This document shows, in pieces, positions 31,970 through 41,037 of a stretch of DNA of 64,000 nt. The notes under the pieces were generated by a model, which did no database searches, had not been told where the DNA came from, and worked only from the letters and a program-made list of their open reading frames with translations. The DNA comes from Saccharofermentans sp. (lineage in GTDB: Bacteria; Bacillota; Clostridia; Saccharofermentanales; Saccharofermentanaceae). The number at the start of each line of letters is the position of its first letter. Within the stretch, counting starts at the first letter, position 1. The position numbers and the translations under genes are program-made. Location: assembly GCA_024683485.1 (NCBI GenBank), contig JAIKYD010000040.1, forward strand, positions 1 to 64,000. Reading direction: 5' to 3'.

Positions 31970-34114
31970 TTAACCGGGTTGGTTGGTCTGATTGTTCGGA
32001 TCTTCTGTATTCTCCGGCGGTGGCGGATTCGTCGGCGGTGGCGGAACCGGTGTATCTGTCGGCGGCGGAGGAACAGGCGTGTCCGTCGGCGGAGGAGGAA
32101 CCGGTGTCGGTGTATTCGTCGGCGGCGGTGTCGGCGTGGAAGTCGGAAGCGCAGAGAATACCGCCGTAAATGTTGTCGATTCCTTAACCACAAATGTATA
32201 TGTCGTGGAAAGTGCTATCTGGTTGCCGAACTGATCGAGCCAGCAATCGAACTTGAAGCCTGTTGCTGGAGTTGCCGTAAGCGTAACCTGCGTATCAAGC
32301 TGATACTGTCCGCCTCCGGATACCGTACCGCTTCCGGTCATAAGAACTGTAATCTCAGCCTGCGGAGGAGTAGGTGTAGGTGTTCCTCCGTTCTGATAAT
32401 CCTCATGCGTTCCGATATAGAGCTTGACCGTGGATTTTCTTGCAACGGTCGTGCCGGACACAGGATTCGTAAGAATTACGAACTGCTGGCTTGCAGGGAG
32501 TGCACGCACTTCAGGCGAACCTTCGACAGTATAGTTCAGATTACTCTCCTGAAGGATATCGGAAGCCTCCGATACACTCTTTCCGACAACATCCGGAACA
32601 ACGCTCGATGTTGGTTCAGTCGCATAAACGATGATTATCGTATCACCTCTTAAAACCTGGGTGTTCGCCTCAGGTTCGGTCCTGATAACGAGTCCCGGCT
32701 CAACCGAATCTGACGGTTCCGGACGCAGTGAGAACTTAAGGCCCAGGTTCTGCAGGGACTTAAAGCAGTTCTCATAATTGGTGTTTGCATAGTCCTGAAG
32801 GATAATATATTCATCAGCTGAAGATACAGTAATGACAAGATTGCTGATCCTGTTCGCTGTTGAGATAACGACTCCCTGCTGGATGCTCTGTGCAATAACA
32901 ACACCTGGATCATATGCGTCAGTTACCTTATACTCAACTGTATAGAAAACCTGGGCAGCATCGAGTTTTCTTATTACTTCGTCAGCTGTCAGTCCGACGT
33001 AATTCTCAACCTCATAATCCGTGTTCTGTTCGATCTCAGTGGCATTGCCTACAGCTCTTATGACAAGAATTCCTATACCGATAAGAACACCGACTATAAC
33101 TACAATGATAAGAGCCAGCAGGACATTATCCCTGAATCTTGAGATACGCCTCGATTCAGCGCTCTTCTCTATCTCAGAGATCTTCTCATATTCAGGATCC
33201 TGCCTGAATGAAATGTTTGTATCCGTGCTCGTATTCTTATCGGGAACATTTTTGATCACACCATAGATACCGTTCGGATCCACGAGCAGTGAATCAAGTT
33301 CGGTTACAAGCTGACGCATCGTCTGATAACGTCTCTCAGGTGATTTCTGCATACACTTTGCGATAATGGAATCAAGACCTTTCGGTATTCCCTGCATGAG
33401 GGAAGAAGGCACCGGAGGTGTCTCCTGAAGATGCTTGACTGCAATAGCAACATTGGAATCGCCGTCAAAAGGAAGTCTTCCTGTTACCATCTCGAAAAGC
33501 GTAACGCCCAGAGAATAGATATCTGACTGAGGACCAACATTGCCTCCTCTTGCCTGCTCCGGTGAGAAATAATGTACCGAGCCCATCTGGACACCGGTCA
33601 TAGTAATGGTGGTTGAAGATGCCGCACGCGCAATGCCGAAGTCGGTTATTTTCGCAATACGGTCACGCGAGATAAGAATATTCTGTGGCTTGATATCACG
33701 GTGAACTATACCGTTCTGGTGGGCATAATCCAAAGCCAGACCGATCTGGATCACGATCGGCACAGCATTGCGCCAGTCAAGATGTCCGTTCTGGTTAATA
33801 AGATCCTTTACTGTGATGCCTTCGATATACTCCTGAACGATGTATCTGAAGTTGCCCTCATGACCTACACCGTACACCTTAACGATATTTGCGTGATTCA
33901 GGGAAGCAACTGACTTGGCCTCCGCATCAAACCTTCTGATAAAATCCTCATCAGACGAGAATTCCGGCTTCAATATCTTTATGGCAACATTAGTGCCTGT
34001 ATTCATATCGATTCCGAGATAAACGTTGGCCATACCGCCAGAGCCTATAAGCTTGACGATCCTGTACTTATTCGCAAATATCATGCCCTCAGGGCCGTGA
34101 ACCTGATTTGCCAT
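31970..34114 (-). CDS. prkC: PASTA-type serine/threonine protein kinase with an extra C-terminal InlB-like module and proline-rich tail
   Basis: The 714-residue membrane kinase has a cytosolic kinase domain (about 10-280). It shows LIGSGGMANVYLG, the Lys of VAIKIL, HRDIKPQN and DFGIARA, all intact. A transmembrane helix follows near 335-360 (LLALIIVVIVGVLIGIG), then three extracellular PASTA repeats (about 365-585) that in this family sense peptidoglycan. Unusually, a module of about 70 residues comes next (TGSGTVSGGGQYQLDTQVTL...FKFDCWLD...FTAVFS) that resembles InlB B-repeats, and then a Pro/Thr-rich tail of about 65 residues. Its phosphatase partner is the gene just upstream. AGGGGGAA precedes the ATG. 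Confidence 0.94.
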   Translation of the reverse strand: MANQVHGPEGMIFANKYRIVKLIGSGGMANVYLGIDMNTGTNVAIKILKPEFSSDEDFIRRFDAEAKSVASLNHANIVKVYGVGHEGNFRYIVQEYIEGITVKDLINQNGHLDWRNAVPIVIQIGLALDYAHQNGIVHRDIKPQNILISRDRIAKITDFGIARAASSTTITMTGVQMGSVHYFSPEQARGGNVGPQSDIYSLGVTLFEMVTGRLPFDGDSNVAIAVKHLQETPPVPSSLMQGIPKGLDSIIAKCMQKSPERRYQTMRQLVTELDSLLVDPNGIYGVIKNVPDKNTSTDTNISFRQDPEYEKISEIEKSAESRRISRFRDNVLLALIIVVIVGVLIGIGILVIRAVGNATEIEQNTDYEVENYVGLTADEVIRKLDAAQVFYTVEYKVTDAYDPGVVIAQSIQQGVVISTANRISNLVITVSSADEYIILQDYANTNYENCFKSLQNLGLKFSLRPEPSDSVEPGLVIRTEPEANTQVLRGDTIIIVYATEPTSSVVPDVVGKSVSEASDILQESNLNYTVEGSPEVRALPASQQFVILTNPVSGTTVARKSTVKLYIGTHEDYQNGGTPTPTPPQAEITVLMTGSGTVSGGGQYQLDTQVTLTATPATGFKFDCWLDQFGNQIALSTTYTFVVKESTTFTAVFSALPTSTPTPPPTNTPTPVPPPPTDTPVPPPPTDTPVPPPPTNPPPPENTEDPNNQTNQPG
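32031..32141 (-). repeat. 27-bp tandem repeat encoding the Pro-Thr tail of the kinase
   Basis: Units beginning GTCGGCGG (plus strand) repeat at 32031, 32058 and 32085 (the last is 33 bases), with a shorter copy at 32118. They encode VPPPPTDTP-type repeats. Being in frame multiples of three, copy-number slippage would change tail length without a frameshift. Confidence 0.7.
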
Positions 34115-34122
34115 AATTCCCC

Positions 34123-34869
34123 CTATAATCCGGCTATAGGCGCTGCCTTGCCGACGGTTACCGTAATATTGTCACTGCTCTTCCCTTCAAGAGCCTGATT
34201 GATCAATTTAGCGCAAATGCCCTCAAGGTTATTGCGTTCTGAGGCGCAGGCCTTGAACTGTTCATTGCTCATAAAGGAGAAAAGTCCGTCCGAGCACAGA
34301 AAGACCAAATCGCCGTAATTTATATTATAACTGTAAACGTCAGGATTGAGATACTGATTCTCACCAAGAACCTTGAGCAGTCTGCTCCTGCCGGGATGAT
34401 ATTTAGCCTCATCTTCAGTAATCAGTCCCTGTTTAACAAGCCTTCCTGCCTGGTTGTGATCCTCTGTCAGCTTTATGAGTTCGCTGCCATGGAGCATATA
34501 ACCTCTCGTATCTCCGATATGAGCGATCGTCAGCTCCGTTCCTTTAAGCAGGGCAACAGTCAGTGTCGTACACATTCCCATACGTTCCCTGTGTTCCAGG
34601 CAATCGTGGAGGATCCTGATATTAGCCTTGTTATAAACAGTCTTCAGATAGAAAGGCAGATCCTCTCTCTCTTTAACAAATGGAAGACTCTCTTTGAACT
34701 CCTGAATAACGGAATCTACGGCTATCCTGCTCGCAATCTCTCCGCAGGCTTCACCTCCGACACCGTCTGCCACAGCCATGCAAAGACAGTTGCCTACCAT
34801 TTCATACGCAAAACTGTCTTCATTCATGTCCCGGACAGGACCCTTTTCTGTCATTCCGAATGCTAACAT
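34123..34869 (-). CDS. stp: PP2C-family protein phosphatase, partner of the PASTA kinase
   Basis: From ATG 34869 (AGAGGAAAC upstream) the protein has 248 residues and starts MLAFGMTEKGPVRDMNEDSF, matching the family; the track start would add 13 residues of unrelated sequence. Metal-binding motifs are RDMNEDSF, VADGVGGEACGEIAS, IAHIGDTRGYM, LCSDGLFSFM and SSDNITV. These give a complete PPM active site. It dephosphorylates the kinase and its substrates. Its start overlaps the end of rlmN by a few bases. Confidence 0.94.
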   Translation of the reverse strand: MLAFGMTEKGPVRDMNEDSFAYEMVGNCLCMAVADGVGGEACGEIASRIAVDSVIQEFKESLPFVKEREDLPFYLKTVYNKANIRILHDCLEHRERMGMCTTLTVALLKGTELTIAHIGDTRGYMLHGSELIKLTEDHNQAGRLVKQGLITEDEAKYHPGRSRLLKVLGENQYLNPDVYSYNINYGDLVFLCSDGLFSFMSNEQFKACASERNNLEGICAKLINQALEGKSSDNITVTVGKAAPIAGL

Positions 34870-35903
34870 CCCGTTTCCTCTATTTTTCCTCTGCGTAGCT
34901 GTCCGCAAGCAGCCATAATATCAGAGCCCATCTCACGCCTTATAGTTGCATTGATTCCGCCGGATTCAAGAATATCCCTGAACTGCCTTACTTTCGCAGG
35001 TGATGAAGATTTGAATACCGTTCCTGGAACCTCGTTTGCAGCAATAAGATTGACGTGATAGAGACCTCCTTTTAAGAGTTTTACCAATTCGGCTGCACAT
35101 TCAGGTGTGTCATTTACTCCTGCGAATAGACTGTACTCAAAAGTAACTCTTCTGTTCGTTGTTTCTGTGTAGTCCTTGCAGGCCTTCATAAGCTGTTGCA
35201 CCGTGTATGCCTTCGCCACAGGCATGAGTTTCTTCCTGAGTTCATCGTTGGGAGCATGAAGAGATATCGAGAGATTTACCTGAAGCCCCTCTCTTGTAAA
35301 TTCTTCTATCTTCGGTACAAGACCGCATGTTGAAAGGGTAATATGTCTCGCACCGAGATTCAGGCCTTCCGGATCATTGGCAAGTCTGATAAATCCCATT
35401 ACGTTTTCATAATTATCGAAAGGCTCGCCGATACCCATTATCACGACACTTCTGATCCTTTCACCGATTATCTTCTGTGTTACGGCAATCTGCGCAAGGA
35501 TCTCTCCTGAAGTCAAAGATCTCCCGAACCCGATCTTTGCCGATGCACAGAAAGCACAGCCCATCCTGCATCCCGCCTGTGATGAAACACATACGGATAT
35601 TCCAGGCTTATACCGCATTGCTACGGTCTCGATTATATTTCCGTCATAAAGTGCATATACAAACTTCTCTGTACCGTCGATCTTAGATGCAAGATGCTCT
35701 CGTAATTCGAATCCACCGAAAATGAAATCCTCTTCAAGCATTGCCCTTACGTTTTTCGGGACATTGGTCATGTCATCAGTCTTAATACATCCAGACGAAA
35801 GCCAGCCATAGATCTGGGATGCACGGTATTTTGGAACTCCCCTGTTCTCACACCATCCGGTAAGGTCTTTAAGATTCAGATCCAGACAGAACTTCTCTTT
35901 CAA
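34863..35903 (-). CDS. rlmN: Dual-specificity 23S rRNA / tRNA adenine-C2 methyltransferase
   Basis: This radical-SAM enzyme methylates A2503 of 23S rRNA and A37 of some tRNAs. The 4Fe-4S motif is CRMGCAFC (C-x3-C-x2-C), followed by the GEPFDNYENV and LSISLHAPNDELR blocks. The conserved Cys near the C-terminus is in MAACGQLR. I choose the TTG at 35903, which has AGGAAG upstream and begins two bases after the rsmB stop. It gives the usual length of about 346 residues; the track ATG at 35957 would add 18 residues inside rsmB. Confidence 0.92.
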   Translation of the reverse strand: MKEKFCLDLNLKDLTGWCENRGVPKYRASQIYGWLSSGCIKTDDMTNVPKNVRAMLEEDFIFGGFELREHLASKIDGTEKFVYALYDGNIIETVAMRYKPGISVCVSSQAGCRMGCAFCASAKIGFGRSLTSGEILAQIAVTQKIIGERIRSVVIMGIGEPFDNYENVMGFIRLANDPEGLNLGARHITLSTCGLVPKIEEFTREGLQVNLSISLHAPNDELRKKLMPVAKAYTVQQLMKACKDYTETTNRRVTFEYSLFAGVNDTPECAAELVKLLKGGLYHVNLIAANEVPGTVFKSSSPAKVRQFRDILESGGINATIRREMGSDIMAACGQLRRGKIEETGC

Positions 35904-35905
35904 AA

Positions 35906-37321
35906 TCAGTCTTCCTTTCTGTCTTTTTCCATTCTGCAGATAAAGAAACCCTCGCATCCATCAATATGAGGAAGAAGAGTGATCATTCCGTTGGAAGCAG
36001 TCATTTCCCTCTCATCATCCATATAGATATCCGCAGGAAGATATTTATTGATCGGAACAGTATGGAATCTTCTGTGTTCCGAAAGAAACAATTCTATCTG
36101 ATTCTCATTCTCATCGGAATTCAGGGTACATGTGCAGTATATGAGAGTTCCGCCCGGACGGACCATCTTGCATGCATGGTCAAGTATCGAATACTGAAGC
36201 GGAATAAGTTCATCGAGCTCATCATATGTGAATTTCTCTCTTATATCAGGCTTTCTGCCCAGTAGTCCCAAACCACTGCAAGGGACATCACATAAAACAA
36301 TATCATAGGTCTTTTTGGAATCTCTGTCGTCCTTGTTGATATTCGAAGCATCAGCACAAAAAGTCTCGATTGAAGTAAGACCCAGTCTCTTGCAGTTATC
36401 CCTTACGAGCTTAAGTCTGGCCTCATTTATATCTACAGCGATAATTGAAAGATCATCCCTGCACATCTGCGCCATGTGTGTGGATTTTCCGCCCGGTGCA
36501 GCACAACAGTCAAGTATCTTATCAGCTACTCTCGGATGAGCAATATGCGCAACGAGCATTGCACCCTGGCCCTGAACAAACATACCATACTTATTGAAAC
36601 ATTCTGATCTCTCAATACCGTTAAGGCCTCCGGTTATCTCTACACAGTCAGGAATAAAACTTCCCTTTACAGCTGTAATGCCTTCCTTCCCGAGTTCTTT
36701 GATCAGTGAATCCCGGTCAATCTTATGTGCATCAAATCTGACAGTAATATGTGCAGGTTCAAGAAGAGCTTTTCCTATTTCAAAAGCTGTCTGCTTGCCG
36801 AAATCCTTCTTGAAGATACCGTAGATCTCAGGCTTTAACGCAACCCTGATACCCGGCTTAAACTGCTCGAGATATCTCTTGGCCTCAGGACACTCGGTAA
36901 ACTTTCTCAGAACAGCGTTAACATATCCCGAGGCTTTATGATTGTATTTCTTGGTTATCTCAACTGATGCGTCGACTGCTGCGTAATCCGGGATATTATT
37001 ACCGAACTGGATCTGCCATACAGCCATTCTTACAGCAGTCCTGGCAACAGGATCCATCAGTTCAACTTCTTCCTTGGTAAGATGCCTGATAAGAAAATCT
37101 ATCGTAAATGTATATGTCAGCGTTCCATAGAGCATTGCCCTGGCAAAATCGATCTTCTTTCCGGCTTCCGATGCAATCTTATCTGCTTTCTTTATAACAA
37201 GATTTGAATAGGCATCTTTCTCATAAACCCAGTAGAGCATGAGAAAACAAAGTTCCCTCTCGTTATCTTCAGCAATAATCTTCTGCAGTTCTTTTTTCTT
37301 GTATTTGATCTCGTCAGGCAT
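35906..37321 (-). CDS. rsmB: 16S rRNA (cytosine-967 C5) methyltransferase
   Basis: The 471-residue protein has an N-terminal NusB-like RNA-binding domain (about 15-140) and a C-terminal SAM methyltransferase domain. Its SAM motif is LDCCAAPGGKSTHMAQ. The motif IV Cys is in CDVPCSGLG and the motif VI catalytic Cys in YCTCTL. It lies between fmt and rlmN in the conserved operon, with 10-base and 2-base spacings. Confidence 0.94.
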   Translation of the reverse strand: MPDEIKYKKKELQKIIAEDNERELCFLMLYWVYEKDAYSNLVIKKADKIASEAGKKIDFARAMLYGTLTYTFTIDFLIRHLTKEEVELMDPVARTAVRMAVWQIQFGNNIPDYAAVDASVEITKKYNHKASGYVNAVLRKFTECPEAKRYLEQFKPGIRVALKPEIYGIFKKDFGKQTAFEIGKALLEPAHITVRFDAHKIDRDSLIKELGKEGITAVKGSFIPDCVEITGGLNGIERSECFNKYGMFVQGQGAMLVAHIAHPRVADKILDCCAAPGGKSTHMAQMCRDDLSIIAVDINEARLKLVRDNCKRLGLTSIETFCADASNINKDDRDSKKTYDIVLCDVPCSGLGLLGRKPDIREKFTYDELDELIPLQYSILDHACKMVRPGGTLIYCTCTLNSDENENQIELFLSEHRRFHTVPINKYLPADIYMDDEREMTASNGMITLLPHIDGCEGFFICRMEKDRKED

Positions 37322-37331
37322 GAATCTGCTC

Positions 37332-38294
37332 CTATATGACAGGACTTCCTACAGCAAAATTATGTGCACAATCCCTTGCACTAAGCCTCTTGCCTCCAGG
37401 CTGCTGAAGTTCCTTTACCTTAATATATCCGTTACCACACTTTACGATAAGATTCTCTCCTTTGGCTCTTACCACAGTTCCCGGTGCTGAACTCATTAAT
37501 TCTCCGGGGATCATCTGATCTGCGTCATCTACTACTTCAGAATCGAGAACTTTAAGCTTTTTATCGTCTTTCATTACATAAGCACCGGGCCAGGCACTCA
37601 AAGCCCTCACCCTGTTATGTATCGCCAAGGCATCCTCTGACCATGAGAATTCGCCCTCTTCAGGTCTTATCGGAGGACATGAGGTAGCCTTGGTGTCATC
37701 CTGCTTTTCCGCAGCAATATCACCATTTACCCATTTGTCTATGATCTCAGGCAATTTGTCAGCACTGGCTCCGGCGAGCCTGTTCATAAGTGATTCAGTA
37801 TGTTCATTGGGATCTATCGCAACTTCAACTCTGTCGATCATGTCACCGGTATCCATGCCTGCATCCATCTTCATGAATGTTACACCGGTTACCGCATCAC
37901 CCTCCATTATAGCCCGCTGAACCGGGGAAGCGCCCCGTCTTGCAGGGAGAAGACTTCCGTGACAATTGATACATCCATATACAGGAAGATCCAGGACCGC
38001 TTGTGGAAGGATCTTTCCGTAAGCGGCCGTTACAATAAGATCAGGTGTATATGAAGCTAACCTTGAAAGAGCCTCTTCAGTCCTTAAAGAATCAGGCTGG
38101 TATACTTCAACACCATTCTCCAAAGCAAGCACTTTAACAGGCGGAGCAGTCAGGATATGCTTACGTCCTACAGGCTTGTCAGGCTGGCAAACCGCAAGAA
38201 CCACTTTAAACCCTGCATCGATCAACGCCTTGAGGTTGGTACCTGCAAAATCAGGCGTTCCCATGAATATTATCTTAAGATCACGCCTGTCCAA
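37332..38294 (-). CDS. fmt: Methionyl-tRNA formyltransferase
   Basis: The 320-residue enzyme formylates initiator Met-tRNA. Conserved features are KIIFMGTPDFA and the formyl-donor site INCHGSLLPARRGASPVQRAI. VTGVTFMKMDAGMDTGDM and the C-terminal OB-like domain (WPGAYV onward) follow. It starts 3 bases after def, the usual pairing of formyl addition and removal. Confidence 0.96.
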   Translation of the reverse strand: MDRRDLKIIFMGTPDFAGTNLKALIDAGFKVVLAVCQPDKPVGRKHILTAPPVKVLALENGVEVYQPDSLRTEEALSRLASYTPDLIVTAAYGKILPQAVLDLPVYGCINCHGSLLPARRGASPVQRAIMEGDAVTGVTFMKMDAGMDTGDMIDRVEVAIDPNEHTESLMNRLAGASADKLPEIIDKWVNGDIAAEKQDDTKATSCPPIRPEEGEFSWSEDALAIHNRVRALSAWPGAYVMKDDKKLKVLDSEVVDDADQMIPGELMSSAPGTVVRAKGENLIVKCGNGYIKVKELQQPGGKRLSARDCAHNFAVGSPVI

Positions 38295-38297
38295 GTC

Positions 38298-38780
38298 TCA
38301 ATCCTCACTGTCTTCAGTCTTGTAGATTTTTCCGTCCACTGATTTATCTATAAAGAGAATACCATTCAAGTGGTCATTCTCATGGCATATGCATCTGGCC
38401 AGAAGATCATCAGCCTCAAGAACAAACTCTTCACCGTTTCTGTCAAGAGCTTTGATCTTTACATGCTGAGGTCTTTCCACTTCGCAGGTCTTGCCTGGAA
38501 CAGAAAGACATCCTTCATTATCTGTCTGGGAACCGGATGTCTCGATGATCTCGGGGTTAATGAACTCTATCAATCCGTGATCGTCGCCAACATCAACGAT
38601 AAACACTCTTCTCAATACACCAACCTGGGGAGCGGCTATTCCGATACCTCTTCCCTCAAAATACATTGTGTCAGCCATATCATCCAGGAGCTTAATGATC
38701 CTGGGACTTATCTCCTCCACCGGTCTGCTGGTCTTACGCAGAAGTGGATCGCCTTCTATTACCAGATTTCTTAAAGCCAT
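38298..38780 (-). CDS. def: Peptide deformylase
   Basis: The 160-residue metalloenzyme removes the N-formyl group from new proteins. All three motifs are present: GIGIAAPQVG, EGCLSVPG and CHENDHLNG (H-E-x-x-H metal site). I use the ATG at 38780 (MALRNLV), with GGAG upstream, rather than the track start five codons earlier. It is the first gene of the long operon that ends with thiN. Confidence 0.95.
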   Translation of the reverse strand: MALRNLVIEGDPLLRKTSRPVEEISPRIIKLLDDMADTMYFEGRGIGIAAPQVGVLRRVFIVDVGDDHGLIEFINPEIIETSGSQTDNEGCLSVPGKTCEVERPQHVKIKALDRNGEEFVLEADDLLARCICHENDHLNGILFIDKSVDGKIYKTEDSED

Positions 38781-38814
38781 TAATATAGTCTCCAATCCAA
38801 ATTTTGCCTTATAT

Positions 38815-38843
38815 ATTATAATTTTTTAAATATAAATAAACAA
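38815..38843 (-). promoter_or_regulatory. Promoter of the def-fmt-rsmB-rlmN-stp-prkC-rsgA-rpe-thiN operon
   Basis: TTGTTT (38838-38843), a 17-base A+T-rich spacer and a perfect TATAAT (38815-38820) lie on the minus strand 35 bases before the def start. No terminator is visible between here and the thiN terminator at 29.6 kb. Confidence 0.75.
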
Positions 38844-38911
38844 GTTTGGATGAAGGACCTGTTAAGATCCCGGAATACTGTTTATATTGGTAATCATGAA
38901 TAAAAACCTTA

Positions 38912-40171
38912 TTACAGATCCCAGGAACTTATATATTTTTCCTGTTCAGCAGTAAGCTTATCGATAGAGATGCCTTTGGTAGCAAGCAATATCTCAGCTA
39001 CACGGTTATCGATAACTTCCGGTGTCTGGTAAACATCAACGGGAAGTCTTCCGGGATTATTGGCAATATACATTGCAGACTGAGCCTGCAGGGCAAAACT
39101 CATGTCCATTATCTCAATAGGATGGCCGTCACCGGAAGCCAGGTTTACAAGCCTGCCTTCAGCTATAACGCATACAGTATTACCGTTCTTAAGCTTGTAT
39201 CCGATGATATTATTGCGGAGCTCAGACTTTTCGACACAGTTCTCATTAAGATCGCTAACACTTACTTCGCAGTCGAAATGGCCTGCATTACAGCAGACTG
39301 CACCATCCTTCATGGCCTCGAAATGCCTTTGTACGATGACATCTTTACAACCAGTTACTGTAACAAAGAAATCTCCGAGAGGAGCGGCTTCATCCATGGT
39401 CATGACCTGATAGCCTTCCATAATGGCTTCACATGCCTTTACAGGATCGATCTCGGTTACGATTACCTTAGCACCAAGGCCCTTCGCCCTCATGGCAACT
39501 CCCCTGCCGCACATGCCGTAACCTGCAACGACAACTGTTTTCCCTGCAACAACAAGATTTGTAGTAGCCATTATTGCTGTCCAGACAGACTGGCCTGTTC
39601 CGAATCTGTTATCAAAAAGGTGCTTGCATCTGGCATCGTTAACGGCTATTACAGGATAAAGGAGCCTGTTCTCGCCCTTCAATATCTCGAGTCTGTGTAC
39701 ACCTGTAGTGGTCTCTTCGCAGCCACCCTTAATATTTGCAGCCATATCCTTAAGTTCTGAATGAAGGAGAAGAGCAAAATCACCGCCGTCATCGATAACA
39801 ATGTCAGGTCCGAAGCTCAAAGCCTTCTTAAGTCTTCCCCAGTATTCATCCTCACTGTCGCCGTGTACAGCATAGACATTCATAATATCCATGGAAGCCA
39901 GAGCTGCGGCAACATCATCCTGTGTTGACAGGGGATTGCAGCCTGTAAGGGCAACCTCAGCACCTCCACGAGCCAATGCACGTGCAAGGCAGGCTGTCTT
40001 GGCTTCAACATGAACGGATACCGATATCTTCAAACCCTTAAACGGCTGTTTATCAATGAGTTCACTCTCAATGGCACGGAGAACGGGCATATTACGGTAA
40101 GCCCATTCGATCTTCTCGATACCCGAATGTGCAAGATTTATATCCTTAACTTCATAACTGAATGAACCCAT
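38912..40171 (-). CDS. ahcY: S-adenosylhomocysteine hydrolase
   Basis: The 419-residue NAD-dependent enzyme splits S-adenosylhomocysteine into adenosine and homocysteine. Typical segments are SVHVEAKTACLARALARGGAEV, IDDGGDFALLLH, EETTTGVHRL, the catalytic Lys-Asp region NDARCKHLFDNRFGTGQS and the NAD loop VVAGYGMCGRG. It is the shorter form seen in Thermotoga and many anaerobes, without the C-terminal Lys-Tyr-rich tail of the eukaryotic form. It follows the nucleoside phosphorylase by 12 bases, so the two probably recycle SAH together. No SAH riboswitch was seen. Confidence 0.94.
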   Translation of the reverse strand: MGSFSYEVKDINLAHSGIEKIEWAYRNMPVLRAIESELIDKQPFKGLKISVSVHVEAKTACLARALARGGAEVALTGCNPLSTQDDVAAALASMDIMNVYAVHGDSEDEYWGRLKKALSFGPDIVIDDGGDFALLLHSELKDMAANIKGGCEETTTGVHRLEILKGENRLLYPVIAVNDARCKHLFDNRFGTGQSVWTAIMATTNLVVAGKTVVVAGYGMCGRGVAMRAKGLGAKVIVTEIDPVKACEAIMEGYQVMTMDEAAPLGDFFVTVTGCKDVIVQRHFEAMKDGAVCCNAGHFDCEVSVSDLNENCVEKSELRNNIIGYKLKNGNTVCVIAEGRLVNLASGDGHPIEIMDMSFALQAQSAMYIANNPGRLPVDVYQTPEVIDNRVAEILLATKGISIDKLTAEQEKYISSWDL

Positions 40172-40183
40172 CGTAAAAACTCC

Positions 40184-41029
40184 TTAAACTTTCAATCTTT
40201 TAACAAATTCCTTGACCAAAGCACAACTGTTGTCAGAAGCCAATGCCGCGTTATCAAGGACCTCCTGCTCCGATAAAGGATTACCGGAAATACCGGCAGC
40301 CATATTTGTAACGCAGGACATAGCAGCAACCCTGATGCCCATATGTGAAGCAGCGATCGCTTCCGGAACAGTTGACATTCCAACACAGTCAGCACCAAGG
40401 ATCCTAAGCGCCCTTATCTCTGCAGGAGTCTCGTACTGAGGTCCCTTGCTGTATGCATATACACCACGGCTGATCCTGATCTGAAGATCCCGTGCGCAGT
40501 TGACCAGTAAATCCGTAAGTTCAGGATCGTAAACATGACACTGATCAGGAAATCTGGTTCCAAACTCAGAAATATTAGGACCAATCAATACTGACTCTGA
40601 ATAAAAAGAAAGGTGGTCAGTAATAGCAACCAATTCCGGCACTTTCATATCAAGTCCTATACCACCTGAAGCATTGGTCAGGAGCAGCGCCTTTACACCT
40701 AATCTTCCCATTACCCTTACATAAAAAGTAACGGTCTCCATCGGATAACCTTCGTAATAATGGAATCTTCCGTTCATCATAAAGACGGGCTTACCCGATA
40801 GCATTCCGGTAATAAGCGAACCCTTGTGTCCCGGCGCGGTTGATACAGGAAATCCGGGGATATCACTGTAAGAGAACTCAAGCTGATTTTCTGCCATTGA
40901 AGACAGAGGACCAAGACCCGAACCGAGAACTATGCAAACTTCCGGCATCTCGCGGTTAGACAAAGCGCTCCTGATATAATCAGCAGCGCCGTCAACTCTT
41001 TTAATATATTCTTTTGGATCTGTAATCAT
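40184..41029 (-). CDS. punA: Purine nucleoside phosphorylase (trimeric, class I)
   Basis: From ATG 41029 (MITDPKEYIKRV) the protein has 281 residues; the track start at 41056 would overlap secA. Motifs are VVLGSGLGPLS (phosphate site), NGRFHYYEGY, GPQYETPAEI and CVTNMAAGI. The Asn in VTNMAAG marks 6-oxopurine (inosine/guanosine) preference in this family, so direct use of adenosine from the neighbouring hydrolase would need deamination first. It begins 8 bases after the secA stop. Confidence 0.93.
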   Translation of the reverse strand: MITDPKEYIKRVDGAADYIRSALSNREMPEVCIVLGSGLGPLSSMAENQLEFSYSDIPGFPVSTAPGHKGSLITGMLSGKPVFMMNGRFHYYEGYPMETVTFYVRVMGRLGVKALLLTNASGGIGLDMKVPELVAITDHLSFYSESVLIGPNISEFGTRFPDQCHVYDPELTDLLVNCARDLQIRISRGVYAYSKGPQYETPAEIRALRILGADCVGMSTVPEAIAASHMGIRVAAMSCVTNMAAGISGNPLSEQEVLDNAALASDNSCALVKEFVKRLKV

Positions 41030-41037
41030 AAAACCTA

